DNA from: an uncultured Bacilli bacterium
GTDB lineage: Bacteria > Bacillota_I > Bacilli_A > RF39 > UBA660
Assembly: GCA_947588665.1 (NCBI GenBank)
Contig: CANPYU010000182.1
Span: 1-34,110 of the forward strand
Length of the DNA stretch: 34,110 bases
Reading direction: 5' to 3'
Both the position numbers and the translations under genes were made by a program. The notes beneath the pieces were generated by a model. That model did not search any database, was not told where the DNA came from, and saw only the letters and a list, made by a program, of their open reading frames with translations. Numbering within the stretch: the stretch's first letter is position 1; the number at the start of each line of letters is the position of its first letter. Positions 8,526 to 17,439 of the stretch are shown piece after piece.

Positions 8526-9770
8526 TTATAAATCCAAACTATTATTGTTTAATAAAAATTCTTGTATTCCAATAACTAATATTCCTTCTTCTGTAAACCA
8601 ATGTTTCATATTATCTTTAACTACTATGATTTTTTTAAAATTATCATTAATATTCATGAGTGGTCGTTCTTCTTGAATAGTTTTTTCTCTAGTTTCTAAA
8701 TTTAATGCTGATTGTACATAATATCTTTTATTTCCTAAATTACATACAAAATCAACTTCTAATTGCTTTCTATTTTTATTTTCATCTCTAACTTCTACTA
8801 CACCTACATCAACATTATAACCTCTTACAATTAATTCATTATAAATTATATTTTCCATTATGTGATTTTCTTCTTGTTGTCTAAAATTTAATCTAGCATT
8901 ACGGAGTCCAATATCAGAAAAATAATATTTTTGTGGTGTTTGAATATATTTTTTTCCTTTAACATCATACCGATTAGATTTATTGACAATAAAAGAATCT
9001 TCAATGTATTTTATATATGAATTTACAGTGTTTAAAGATATTTCTTTTTCGCCACTACTTATAAATGTTTTATATATTTTTTGGGGATTAGTAAGTGATC
9101 CAACAGAAGATGCTAATATGTTAATGATTGAATCTATAACATCTATCCTAGATATATTATTACGTTCAATGATATCCTTTACATAAGTTTGGTCAAATAA
9201 ATCTTTTAAATACTTTGATTTTTCTTCATCAGTTTTTTTAGACAAAATTAAGGGTAATCCGCCATATAAAACATATTCGTTCCAAGCTTCTGTTCTATCT
9301 CCATTAAAAGATTCTACATATTCAGAAAAAGTTAATGGAAATACTTTTATTTCATCTCCTCTTCCTCTAAATTCGGTAATAATATCTGTTGATAAAAATT
9401 TTGAATTGCTGCCAGTAACATAAACATCAATATTTCTTTCATATAAAAATCCATTTAATAGCGATTCAAAATCTTTTACAAGTTGTATTTCATCAAGTAA
9501 AACATAATACATATCTTTATCTTTTATTTGTGATTTTATATAAAGATTTAATTCATGAGAATCATGATATTTCTTATTCTCTTCCTTGTCTAATTCTAAT
9601 TTAATAATATGATCTTCCTTTATGTCACAATCAATTAGGTAATTTTTAAATAAGGGATCTAATAAATAAGACTTTCCACATCTTCTAATACCTGTGATTA
9701 CTTTAATTAAACCATTTTCTTTTCTACTAATTAATCTATCTAAATAAATATTTCGTTTTATTTCTTTCAT
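8526..9770 (-). CDS. AAA-type ATPase with DUF4143 domain
   Basis: 414 aa. Walker A is GIRRCGKS (27-34) and Walker B is YYVLLDEIQ (88-96), followed by a sensor-like VYVTGSNS. This is the AAA_14 domain. The C-terminal DUF4143 part includes LEVDFVC...RYYVQ, a PD-(D/E)xK-like core with Q instead of K. Such ATPases are abundant in gut Bacillota and archaea; suggested roles range from chromosome maintenance to defence, none firm. AGGAGGAAAAC precedes the ATG. Two identical 36-bp palindromes lie just upstream and probably control it. Confidence 0.85.
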   Translation of the reverse strand: MKEIKRNIYLDRLISRKENGLIKVITGIRRCGKSYLLDPLFKNYLIDCDIKEDHIIKLELDKEENKKYHDSHELNLYIKSQIKDKDMYYVLLDEIQLVKDFESLLNGFLYERNIDVYVTGSNSKFLSTDIITEFRGRGDEIKVFPLTFSEYVESFNGDRTEAWNEYVLYGGLPLILSKKTDEEKSKYLKDLFDQTYVKDIIERNNISRIDVIDSIINILASSVGSLTNPQKIYKTFISSGEKEISLNTVNSYIKYIEDSFIVNKSNRYDVKGKKYIQTPQKYYFSDIGLRNARLNFRQQEENHIMENIIYNELIVRGYNVDVGVVEVRDENKNRKQLEVDFVCNLGNKRYYVQSALNLETREKTIQEERPLMNINDNFKKIIVVKDNMKHWFTEEGILVIGIQEFLLNNNSLDL

Positions 9771-9781
9771 GTTTTCCTCCT

Positions 9782-9893
9782 TTGAATATTTTTGCCACTT
9801 TTGGCATTTTTATTCAATATTATTATATTATGTTAAAAATATTTTTTCAATAAAATTTTGAATATTTTTGCCACTTTTGGCATTTTTATTCAA
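9782..9893. repeat. Two identical 36-bp palindromes upstream of the ATPase gene
   Basis: Copies at 9782-9817 and 9858-9893 begin TTGAATA, hold TGCCACTTTTGGCA at the centre and end TATTCAA. Each is an inverted repeat with two nested arm pairs. The identity runs a few bases beyond the palindrome. The first copy ends 12 nt from the start codon, so the pair looks like a double operator, possibly autoregulatory. Confidence 0.65.
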
Positions 9894-9948
9894 TAATTAT
9901 CATATTCAATACTAATATTAACATTCTAGTAATTTTATAGGAATTAAA

Positions 9949-9996
9949 AAATTACACTAATGTAGCATAAAGATCTAACTAACAATAGTGTAATTT
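9949..9996 (-). terminator. Terminator downstream of the amidase fragment
   Basis: AAATTACACTA (9949-9959) and TAGTGTAATTT (9986-9996) form a perfect 11-bp stem. On minus the stem is followed by a T-rich run. The 26-nt loop is long for a terminator. Confidence 0.5.
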
Positions 9997-10033
9997 ACTA
10001 AATAATTTATATATCTTAAATACCCAATTAAAT

Positions 10034-10312
10034 CTAACAATGGTAACTAAACCCTTCACCTCCTGCATTTATGTGATTAGATATCACCAACACATCATCA
10101 TAATTTCCAAAAGCATTCTTTACTCTATTAGTTCTCTCAGTAGGAGTAAGTGTAATATCCTCTGTCCTAGTCATAACAACAGGTATACCTAACTCTTTAA
10201 ATCTATCATACATATAATCAGATATTTTCAAAGTATAATCTTTTTCAACTATACCATTTCCAATAGCACCCGGATCATCTCCACCATGTGGAGGATACTG
10301 ATAAACCCAAAT
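10034..10312 (-). pseudogene. Middle part of a split N-acetylmuramoyl-L-alanine amidase (Amidase_3)
   Basis: The frame is open from DinD's stop codon (10313-10315) to TAG at 10034. From about 10290 it reads HGGDDPGAIGNG, GIVEKDYTLKISDYMYDR and later VISNHINAGG. It keeps the zinc-ligand His of the HGG motif, the Glu of VEKD and the second zinc His of NHINAG. Upstream of HGG the natural start (IDPG) is replaced by unrelated IWVYQYPP. The true start is at 18635, on the other side of the 8.3-kb island. Downstream, the family usually goes on for more than 80 residues after NAGG, but here it ends EGFSYHC and stop, so the 3' part is also lost. Not functional as it stands. ATG 10231 is only an internal Met. 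Confidence 0.85.
10284..10289. other. Attachment site, left end of the island
   Basis: CCATGT here (ACATGG on minus) is shared with the right end at 18592-18597. On the chromosome side it continues into the amidase codons GGTGGAGATGATCCG. On the island side it continues as TCCTCC. The true crossover dinucleotide lies within these six bases. Confidence 0.75.
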
Positions 10313-11146
10313 TTATTTCATTTCAATCTTTTCTTGTTTTCTTTTTTCTTTTTCTAACTCTTTAAGACTTTTTCTAGGTGTAGGCAAATTTTCAGGCATT
10401 GTGCCACCATTTTTTTCAATAACTTCTCTAATATTCTTTCCAATAGTGTAATGTGCCTTATTTGCATCACTTTCTGTTTTAATATTTTCTCTTTTTAATT
10501 TTGATTCTGTTTGTGTAATACGAAATAAATTTGCAGCTAGTTCTTCACTACCCATATTATCTAAAATATCTTCTCTGTATCTTAATCCTTTTCTTTTCGC
10601 TATATCATCTGCTGTTTCACCATTATATAAACCTTTATAGCCAAAATTATGAAATCTATCAAAGTTTTTAACACCAGCGTTTTTTGCAGCTTGATTTAAT
10701 GAATAATTACCTTTTTTAGTTAATTTTCTCTGATAAAATCTCTTTTCATCTTCAGATAATTTACTATATTCTAATTCAGAGATTTCTTGTTTTCTTGTTT
10801 GAACTGCAAAATATGTTTGCCCAAGTGCAACATTTTCTTTTCTAGGATCTGCATTTTGAACAATTAAGTAACAAGCATATCTAGATAACTCATAATCAGC
10901 TTGTTTTCTTTTTGCTCCTGAACCTATTTCTACCATTTTTCCCACTTGGGAAAAATGGTCATCTATAAGATTATTACTTTTTTCACAAGCTACTTTAGCA
11001 TTATCTATAACATTATTGAATTTATCCCATCTTTTATATTCAAGTACTACCATTAACTCTCGAGCAAGCCAATATTCATTACCATATTCATTAATGTGTT
11101 TTATGCTTTCAAAAATTGTTTCGTTATATTTTTTAATTTGATTCAT
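10313..11146 (-). CDS. dinD: DinD/Bro-N family protein (DNA damage-inducible protein D-like)
   Basis: 277 aa. It has the N-terminal Bro-N-like fold (IFESIKHINEYGNEYWLARELMVVLEY at about 11-37, with the WxAReL pattern) and the long DinD tail (NVALGQTYFAVQTRKQE, NFGYKGLYNGETADDIAKRKGL). DinD in E. coli is SOS-induced and can inhibit RecA; Bro-N proteins are common in phages and islands. AGGAGG precedes the ATG. It is the last gene of the island, ending 24 nt from the attachment core. In this place it may link island behaviour to DNA damage; that is inference. Confidence 0.82.
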   Translation of the reverse strand: MNQIKKYNETIFESIKHINEYGNEYWLARELMVVLEYKRWDKFNNVIDNAKVACEKSNNLIDDHFSQVGKMVEIGSGAKRKQADYELSRYACYLIVQNADPRKENVALGQTYFAVQTRKQEISELEYSKLSEDEKRFYQRKLTKKGNYSLNQAAKNAGVKNFDRFHNFGYKGLYNGETADDIAKRKGLRYREDILDNMGSEELAANLFRITQTESKLKRENIKTESDANKAHYTIGKNIREVIEKNGGTMPENLPTPRKSLKELEKEKRKQEKIEMK

Positions 11147-11222
11147 TTTTAACCTCCTGACTTTGTATATTCATTATATTCTTTTTTCAAAGGTAGAAAA
11201 AGTCCAAAAATATCATTATTTC

Positions 11223-12830
11223 TTAAAATTCAATGTTCCATTCTATTTCTATATCTCTTGTTTTTGTTTCTTTGTTAAACACTCCAACATAAACTTTATC
11301 AATAAATTCATCTACTATCACTCTATTTAACTTATCAACATGCTTATATTTTTTTAATATCCCATCAGCTTGTTTTCTCGTCTCTTTAGCTACCTCTAAA
11401 TTTTTAATCTCATTATTTATTATTTCTATTCGTTTAGTCATAGTTTGAATTTCTCTCAAATAATCTGCTGACATCATACAAAACATATCTTCTGTAATAG
11501 TTCCTTTTACCTTATCTTCATAAAGATTTCTATAAAAGACTTTGTTATCTTCTATCTTTTTATCAAGGTTATGCTTTTCTTTCTCTAAAATTTTTATTGT
11601 TTCATAATTATTTGTATATTGTTCTTTTCTTTTATTATAGAGTTCTTGCAAATTATTTTTATCATAGTAATTGTCTAGCAAATCATTGATAGCATCAATT
11701 ATAATTTTTTCTAACTCATCCATTCTAATTGCTTTGTTATTATCGCAAGTATGATACTTCTTTGCACCCTTACATTGTAAGTATGCTCTTTTACCTGTTT
11801 CTTCGCCCTTAACATGATATACATTTCTCATAAATACTTTGCTACATTCACTACAATAAACTTTTCTAGTTAAGTAGTGTATTTCTCCTGTTTTAATTGG
11901 CTTTTGATGTGTACCTAATATTTTTTGTACTTTATTCCAAGTTTCCATATCAATAATTGGCTCGTGAGCATTTTCTATTCTGCACCAATCTTTCTCATCT
12001 ACTTTTTTAAACTTGTGAACTTTGTACCCCATAGAAGTTATTTTACCTTGTACTAAATTACCAATATAAACTTCGTTTTTTAACATTTGAGCGATTGTAT
12101 CAGGATTCCATCTAACTGTCTTATAATCACAATTAGAACATACAAATTTGCTACCTTTTTGTCTTTTATAAACTGAACGAGGTGGAATATTATTGTTATT
12201 AAGATACTCACAAATTTTATGATACCCATTCCCATCAGCATACATTTGAAATATTTTTTTTACAACTTCACTAGCAACAGGATCAACTACTAATTTGTGA
12301 TAATCTTCTTCGCTCCTATCATAACCATAAGGAGCAAAGCTACCCATAAATAGACCATCTTCTCTTTTATTCTTTAATGATTTCTTTATATTTGTTGATA
12401 AATCATCCAAATACCACTCATTGATTAGTCCATTTATTTGTCTTGATTTCTTGTTAGATTCAATACTTGTATCAGCATTATCTACAATACTTACAAATCT
12501 AACTCCCCATTCAATGAACTTATTGTGTAAATATCTTTCAATGACCTCCATATCTCTTGAAAATCTTGATTGACTTTTACATAAAACTAAATTGATTTTT
12601 CCACTTTCACAATCTTTTATTAGTCTTTCAAAATCAGGTCTATAAGTACCTGCTCCTGAAAAGTCATCATCCGAATAAATATCTACAACATTCCATCCAT
12701 TTTGATTAGCATATTTTAAGCACATACTTCTTTGATTTACTATTGAATCACTATCATCATTTTTATTTATCTTATCTCTATCTTCATCAGATAATCTACA
12801 ATATACACCTACCTTTTCTATCATAGCCAT
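11223..12830 (-). CDS. Large serine recombinase (integrase of the amidase island)
   Basis: 535 aa. The N-terminal resolvase domain has VGVYCRLSDED with the catalytic Ser at about 14, and CKSQSRFSRD, the Arg-rich active-site helix. The middle part is the Recombinase domain (GYDRSEEDYHKLVVDP..., NNIPPRS). A zinc ribbon follows (VYCSECSKVF ... CKGAKKYHTC, about 325-360), then a coiled coil at about 395-490. All parts are of normal length, so it looks active. It sits near the left end of the island, as usual for integrases, and is preceded by a 47 aa gene. It should catalyse integration at the amidase GHGG codons. Confidence 0.93.
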   Translation of the reverse strand: MAMIEKVGVYCRLSDEDRDKINKNDDSDSIVNQRSMCLKYANQNGWNVVDIYSDDDFSGAGTYRPDFERLIKDCESGKINLVLCKSQSRFSRDMEVIERYLHNKFIEWGVRFVSIVDNADTSIESNKKSRQINGLINEWYLDDLSTNIKKSLKNKREDGLFMGSFAPYGYDRSEEDYHKLVVDPVASEVVKKIFQMYADGNGYHKICEYLNNNNIPPRSVYKRQKGSKFVCSNCDYKTVRWNPDTIAQMLKNEVYIGNLVQGKITSMGYKVHKFKKVDEKDWCRIENAHEPIIDMETWNKVQKILGTHQKPIKTGEIHYLTRKVYCSECSKVFMRNVYHVKGEETGKRAYLQCKGAKKYHTCDNNKAIRMDELEKIIIDAINDLLDNYYDKNNLQELYNKRKEQYTNNYETIKILEKEKHNLDKKIEDNKVFYRNLYEDKVKGTITEDMFCMMSADYLREIQTMTKRIEIINNEIKNLEVAKETRKQADGILKKYKHVDKLNRVIVDEFIDKVYVGVFNKETKTRDIEIEWNIEF

Positions 12831-12894
12831 TCCTCCAATACTACCCTGAAATGACTATTTGTGATAAGAAATACAAGTATATTATATAACATTA

Positions 12895-13038
12895 TCAAGA
12901 TTTTTTTAATAATAACTCTTGATTTTCTAAAGTCATAATGATATTTAGCAATTTCATATTAAATACTTTTTTAAATTCATCTTTTGTAATATTATCTTTT
13001 GTCTTAAATTTATATTTTACATTATATACTACCTCCAT
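12895..13038 (-). CDS. Small protein upstream of the serine recombinase (47 aa)
   Basis: ATG 13038 follows GGGGGA at about 9 nt. The product begins MEVVYNVKYKFKTKDNITKD and ends LENQELLLKKS before TGA. It is charged, with no membrane segment. The second serine recombinase in this window has a similar-sized gene in the same place (54 aa, MVKYKVNLKFKENGKSLND...). The two share a Y-x-V-x-(L/Y)-K-F-K pattern, so they are probably related. A role in recombinase control, such as a directionality factor, is inferred from position only. Confidence 0.55.
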   Translation of the reverse strand: MEVVYNVKYKFKTKDNITKDEFKKVFNMKLLNIIMTLENQELLLKKS

Positions 13039-13106
13039 TTTCTTACTTCCCCCTTTTCTCATATTCTATAAATTTATGCCTCCAATCATAAACATCAACT
13101 CCTTTA

Positions 13107-13607
13107 CTAATTTTTAAAATTTTTCAATAACTCATTCATTTCGGCAATTTCTTCTTCGGTTGCTGGATCTTCTTGGCAAACTTCAGGGTGTTCCATCCAA
13201 TAAGGAACAATTCCCTGTCTTATATAATTTTTATTATAATTTTCTTTTTTATTATTTCTTTTATGGTAGAAACTTTCTTCTACCCCTTGATAGCCATTTT
13301 CTGCTACCTCACTAGAAACTTTTGTCGGTATCTTTTCTAGGTTAAGATATATTCTTCTTTGATTATCTACATATTTTACAAATATATAGTTTAATTCTTT
13401 TAATTTAGACAAAGATTTAGTTATAGTCCTTTTAGATGAATTGATATATTTTGCTAAATACTCATTACTCGCATAACAATATTCTTTTTTTAAGGCAAGT
13501 GATATGATAGTGCTTAATACATCATTTTCAGTTCTTGATAATTTCTTATCATTAAATAATATTCTTGGAGTTATAACATATTCGCAATCAAGTTTTAAAA
13601 TAATCAT
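13107..13607 (-). CDS. Winged-helix (HTH_36-like) DNA-binding protein
   Basis: 166 aa. Residues 22-75 form a winged helix: LSRTENDVLSTIISLAL, YASNEYLAKYINSSKRTITKSLSKLKELNYI. This type is found in replication or regulatory proteins of plasmids and integrated elements. The C-terminus is acidic (QEDPATEEEIAEMNELLKNFK), as in many element-borne helix-turn-helix proteins. The AGGAG site directly precedes the ATG. It follows the 207 aa gene's terminator, so it probably has its own promoter. It may regulate the recombinase or act in replication of the excised island. Confidence 0.65.
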   Translation of the reverse strand: MIILKLDCEYVITPRILFNDKKLSRTENDVLSTIISLALKKEYCYASNEYLAKYINSSKRTITKSLSKLKELNYIFVKYVDNQRRIYLNLEKIPTKVSSEVAENGYQGVEESFYHKRNNKKENYNKNYIRQGIVPYWMEHPEVCQEDPATEEEIAEMNELLKNFKN

Positions 13608-13653
13608 TCTCCTATCTTAATGATAATATGGACTTTTCTTTCCTATAACTTTT

Positions 13654-14277
13654 TTATTGCATTAAAAAAGACTTATTAGAAATTATATTTTCTAACGAGT
13701 CTTTACGGTCTTCCAACCACTCAATATACTTTGTTCTAAAGTATTTTTCATTTAGCCATTTAATACCAATAGCAGAAACATAAACACGACCATCCTTAAC
13801 ATATTTAAGAGGATAGGGAAATTGTTTCTGCATCCTATTTGTAGCAACACCAATCGCATTTTTTGTTTTATTAAAATAACTTCTTAAATATTTTAATGGT
13901 AAATCACAATAATTATAATGCTCATGTGGAATTCCTACATAACTTTCTAAAAATTCAATATACTTTTCTAAAAAGTGAATCTTTAAATCTAACGGATAAC
14001 CTTTTTTAGTTTCAACTTCTGCATACCAAACAAGGCATCCTAATGTTACTTCAAAAATATCCGTACCATTTTGAACATGACGCTCTCGCCATTCACTTGC
14101 ACATCTATGATTTCTTTTTATTTTTTTGGAAATTTTTATACATTCTTGAAGTTTAAATTTATATCTTAAACACAAAATGGTATAAGGATCATAATAAATT
14201 TTTAATATAAAAATTCCTCCTTTTTGCCAAATTTTGGGGTTACCAAACTTTTCTTTTTTAACCATTAAAACTATCAA
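13654..14277 (-). CDS. Unknown 207 aa island protein
   Basis: Not recognised. It is basic at the start, with helical stretches and HEHYNYCDLPLKYLRSYFNKTKNAIGVATNRMQ in the second half (about 118-150) that could bind DNA. No catalytic motif stands out. The start is unsettled: TTG 14277 opens the frame and ATG 14265 is next, but neither has a ribosome site. A perfect AAAGGAGGA lies inside the frame at about 14216-14224 with no ATG/GTG/TTG at the right distance, only ATA or ATT. A terminator overlaps its last codons. Its place beside the winged-helix gene and the structured region suggests replication or mobility. Confidence 0.5.
   Translation of the reverse strand: MIVLMVKKEKFGNPKIWQKGGIFILKIYYDPYTILCLRYKFKLQECIKISKKIKRNHRCASEWRERHVQNGTDIFEVTLGCLVWYAEVETKKGYPLDLKIHFLEKYIEFLESYVGIPHEHYNYCDLPLKYLRSYFNKTKNAIGVATNRMQKQFPYPLKYVKDGRVYVSAIGIKWLNEKYFRTKYIEWLEDRKDSLENIISNKSFLMQ
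13662..13703 (-). terminator. Terminator overlapping the end of the 207 aa gene
   Basis: AAGACT...TTAGAAA pairs with TTTCTAA...AGTCTT, with two unpaired bases on each side. On minus it is followed by six T. The stem lies inside the last codons of the gene. Confidence 0.65.
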
Positions 14278-14757
14278 GCATGGTGTTTACACACCCAATT
14301 CCTTGTTAGGGCATATCCCTAAGGCCCTTTAAATTAGTCTCCGACGGTTTAACTTTTTTAAAAAATTATGTCTTTTCCATAAAATTAATTGCTCCTTTCC
14401 TAAAAATGGACATGAAAAAAGAGAAATGCATATATCTCCCTTAGAGTCCAATTTTAATTTTTTAACGACTATATATCTGTTCAAAATGAACTAGATATTA
14501 AAACTAATAATATTGATTTAAGAGGACAGTCAACGGCCATTCTTAAATCAAAGAGTGGTCTTTAGCCCTTTATTTATAAGGGCCTTAAAAAATTTCAAAA
14601 AAGTTAATTTTCGTCATTTTTCGAAAAACCAAAATTATTCTTTATTAAATTTTACAGGTTTTTGATAGCTTACCATATAACAAGAATAACTTTTAGCTTG
14701 AACAAAAGCAATCCTTTGAAAATTATACAAATACTTAATAATACTATAATTTTATAA
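14278..14757. other. 480-bp non-coding, structured stretch of the island
   Basis: No convincing gene. It holds TTAGGG/CCCTAA (14306-14322), GATTTAAGA/TCTTAAATC (14515-14549, 17-nt loop GGACAGTCAACGGCCAT) and GCCCTT/AAGGGC just after (about 14565-14582). It is richer in GGCC-type sequence than its surroundings. It lies between the putative DNA-binding genes and the defence operon. A replication or transfer origin, or a small RNA, are all possible; none is proven. Confidence 0.4.
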
Positions 14758-15870
14758 TTAACCCGCATAAGATGATTCAAAATCAGAATGTTTTACGATA
14801 TATACATTGCCTTTGCTCCTTGTTAATGCAACATATAATTTATTAACTGAAATTTTGCTTTTAGGAATCTTAAAACTGACATTATCTAAATTAGAATATG
14901 TATCAGTAAGTATTATACATATATCATTATAAGTATCACCTTTTGAATAACTCCATGAAATAGCATTAAAATTATAACTTTCAGGATTATCCCAAACTAG
15001 TTTTACAATATCATTATCCTGTAATATTCTATTAATTTCATCTTTTGTAGTTATCCAATTAATCTTTCCAACATTCTTTTCTTCACTTTCAATGTTAATA
15101 TGTAACTTTTCAGTTATAAACTGACATATTTCTTTTGAACATCTTCTACTTTTTAACAATGTATTTTCGTCTACATTAAGTTTTAAAGATTTTAAATAAT
15201 TTATATAATCATTATAGTTAATATAATTCTTTTTATTTTGAAAAGGAACTCCATAATTGTTCAACGCACTAACAGAATGTTGATTATAATCCCCGACTAA
15301 TAAAATATTATTTACCCTCTTTATGATTTCAACCAGTAAATTCCAATTGTTCTCTCTAAAATCTTGCATCTCATCAACATAAATATTATCAAAAAAATTA
15401 TTAATATTAGTGCATCCACTATCTATAATTGATATATTTCTATTTTTTGTTTTTATTATGAGTTTTGAAAGATAATCACAATAATATTTTTGATTTATTA
15501 TATAATGATTAAGTGTATCAACTTTACTATATTTTGGATTCACTCTTCGCATCCCATTAGGTAATTTGATACTTGGTTCTGGTGGAGATAAAATTGAAAT
15601 ACCATTACTAATGAAATTTTCTTCACCATAATATTCTCCAATTAAAACATCAAATGGTCTAATCATAAATTTATAAATAAAACTATGAAAAGTCATTACT
15701 AAAGTATTTTTTGGGATATATCCGAATCTTTTGTTTAATTCATTTAAAATATTTTTTATATTTTCATTAGTATATGCAATAATTACATTTCTTTTATTCT
15801 CATCAATTGCATTGCAAATATGATAAGTTTTTCCAGATCCAGCAACTGCTAAAATTACTCTTTTATCCAT
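14758..15870 (-). CDS. Small UvrD/PcrA-like SF1 helicase, GajB-like
   Basis: 370 aa. SF1 motifs are present in order: Walker A AVAGSGKT (8-15), IAYTN (31-35), FHSF, motif II YVDEMQD (164-170), GDYNQ (193-197), SRRC (241-244), SKGDTYNDICIIL (309-321) and motif VI VALTR (347-351). GajB of Gabija is 494 aa, so this is a compact version, missing much of the inserted subdomains. It overlaps the OLD nuclease gene by 16 nt, the usual gene order for Gabija. In the known system GajB joins GajA in a complex and helps activate DNA cleavage on phage infection. Confidence 0.8.
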   Translation of the reverse strand: MDKRVILAVAGSGKTYHICNAIDENKRNVIIAYTNENIKNILNELNKRFGYIPKNTLVMTFHSFIYKFMIRPFDVLIGEYYGEENFISNGISILSPPEPSIKLPNGMRRVNPKYSKVDTLNHYIINQKYYCDYLSKLIIKTKNRNISIIDSGCTNINNFFDNIYVDEMQDFRENNWNLLVEIIKRVNNILLVGDYNQHSVSALNNYGVPFQNKKNYINYNDYINYLKSLKLNVDENTLLKSRRCSKEICQFITEKLHINIESEEKNVGKINWITTKDEINRILQDNDIVKLVWDNPESYNFNAISWSYSKGDTYNDICIILTDTYSNLDNVSFKIPKSKISVNKLYVALTRSKGNVYIVKHSDFESSYAG

Positions 15871-17429
15871 TCTAAACTATCCTTTATATAAGATGGAATT
15901 TTAAAATCGAAATCTGTATTATACATTATATATGCGGTTTCTACTTTGTTATTTAACATTTTACCTAAAACTTTATCGTATGATCTACCATGAAACAAAT
16001 AATCGGATTCGTCTTCTACTTTAATTAAATCATTTAATTTATCTTTATTCAAATTGTAAAAGCAAGCTTCCCAAGTCCAATTTTCTAAAGAATCATCCAT
16101 ATATACTTTTATATTATCAATAGATTCATTAATTTCATTTTTATAATCTAAATTAGATTGTTTTGCATCATTATCTGTTATTATTGCAACCTTCTTATTC
16201 GTTTTTTGTGCAATATCCAAATACCTTTTATATCTAACTCCACCACAGTCAATTACTGAAATACCACAGTCTTCAACAGATTTATTATATATTTTATAAA
16301 ATATTTTAGGTATAAGCATAAATTCTGTTGGACCCTCTACTAATATTACTTTACTGGATAAAATATACTGAAGCATATTATTATTAGATGATTTTAAAAA
16401 GAAATTAGAGTCATCTATAGAAATATCTTTTAAAGATTCTGTTTTCGTTTCTTTTATCCACAAAACATTTTGTAAATTTAAACTATTAACAACCATACTT
16501 TCATGCGTTGTGACTATTAATTGTTTACCTTCTTGGTTTTTTATTTCACTTATCATTTGTCTTAAATTTGTAAAGCTAAGATGGCTTTCAGGTTCTTCTA
16601 TTGCTAAAACATCAATTTTACCAACATTTTTATCTAAAGCAATTTGTGTTTTTATCATATTTTCTTTTCCTTTACCTTTATTTTCTATTGGTATATTATC
16701 ATCTAAAATTGTAATTATATTTTCAAAAATCATTCTTTTTTCATTCACACCAAATTTTTGATGTTCATTCACATCATTTAAAGGTAAATCAGAAAATACT
16801 TCATTAATTTTATTTCTAAAATCACTTTTAATCTTTGATTGAAGTTGATTATCGTGATTACTATTAAATAAAGATCTATTATAATAATTATATGAATTGT
16901 TAGAATCTATATCATCATTATCTATTAAAAGAAAATTTAAAGTTTTTTTTAGTGTATTATAAGGATCTCCTTGAAAGGTGTTCCAAGTCATTTGATAATA
17001 CTCATATGGTATTTGGCCCAATTCAATAATAGGCATTAATTCAGAAATTATATCTTCAGGTATTTTACATTGAAATCTTATTCCAAATATCAATTTATTT
17101 TTTTCAAAATTATGTGTCATACCATAGTAAAGGCCATCATTTGGAGTATTGTCTAATTGCAATTCTAAATCAATTTGAATATAAGGTAAATTTTCTGCTT
17201 TTGGATTTATTTTGAATTTAGAAACTAACTCTTCGTTTAGTAATTCTTTAATAATATATTTATCATAATTCTTATATTTCTGAGTTAAAATAAGATTTAT
17301 TGCATCTAATATAGTGCTTTTCCCACTTTCATTGTCTCCAACTAAAATATTAGTATCTTTATTAAATTCTATATTAAATATCTTAAATTTTTTAAATCCG
17401 TATATTTTCATTCTTTTTAAGTACTTCAT
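15855..17429 (-). CDS. OLD-family ATPase-TOPRIM nuclease, GajA-like
   Basis: 524 aa. ABC-type ATPase half: Walker A GDNESGKST (31-39), signature-like KGKGKEN (251-257), Walker B VLAIEEPESHL (274-284) and H-loop TTHES (307-311). TOPRIM half: ILVEGPTEFML (E365) and AIITDNDAK (D419, D421), with a tail ending in PSYIKDSLEWI. GajA is 578 aa. OLD proteins beside a UvrD-like helicase are class 2 OLD, that is, Gabija. The ATPase part senses nucleotides and the TOPRIM part nicks or cuts DNA. AGAGG precedes the ATG, 10 nt after the serine hydrolase gene ends. Confidence 0.87.
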   Translation of the reverse strand: MKYLKRMKIYGFKKFKIFNIEFNKDTNILVGDNESGKSTILDAINLILTQKYKNYDKYIIKELLNEELVSKFKINPKAENLPYIQIDLELQLDNTPNDGLYYGMTHNFEKNKLIFGIRFQCKIPEDIISELMPIIELGQIPYEYYQMTWNTFQGDPYNTLKKTLNFLLIDNDDIDSNNSYNYYNRSLFNSNHDNQLQSKIKSDFRNKINEVFSDLPLNDVNEHQKFGVNEKRMIFENIITILDDNIPIENKGKGKENMIKTQIALDKNVGKIDVLAIEEPESHLSFTNLRQMISEIKNQEGKQLIVTTHESMVVNSLNLQNVLWIKETKTESLKDISIDDSNFFLKSSNNNMLQYILSSKVILVEGPTEFMLIPKIFYKIYNKSVEDCGISVIDCGGVRYKRYLDIAQKTNKKVAIITDNDAKQSNLDYKNEINESIDNIKVYMDDSLENWTWEACFYNLNKDKLNDLIKVEDESDYLFHGRSYDKVLGKMLNNKVETAYIMYNTDFDFKIPSYIKDSLEWIKE

Positions 17430-17439
17430 TTAAAACCTC

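Noticed and set aside
8983..9186. 67-codon plus-strand frame inside the ATPase gene
   Set aside because: Antisense to a conserved protein, with no start signal.
9782..9893. The twin palindromes as a CRISPR array
   Set aside because: Only two copies, each palindromic over its full length, 40 bp apart, next to a start codon and with no cas genes.
10034..10231. 65 aa protein starting at ATG 10231 as a real gene
   Set aside because: The amidase homology continues in frame upstream to 10290 and the real start is at 18635; this Met is internal and has no ribosome site.
16510..16761. 83-codon plus-strand frame inside the OLD nuclease gene
   Set aside because: Antisense to the Walker B region of the conserved nuclease.
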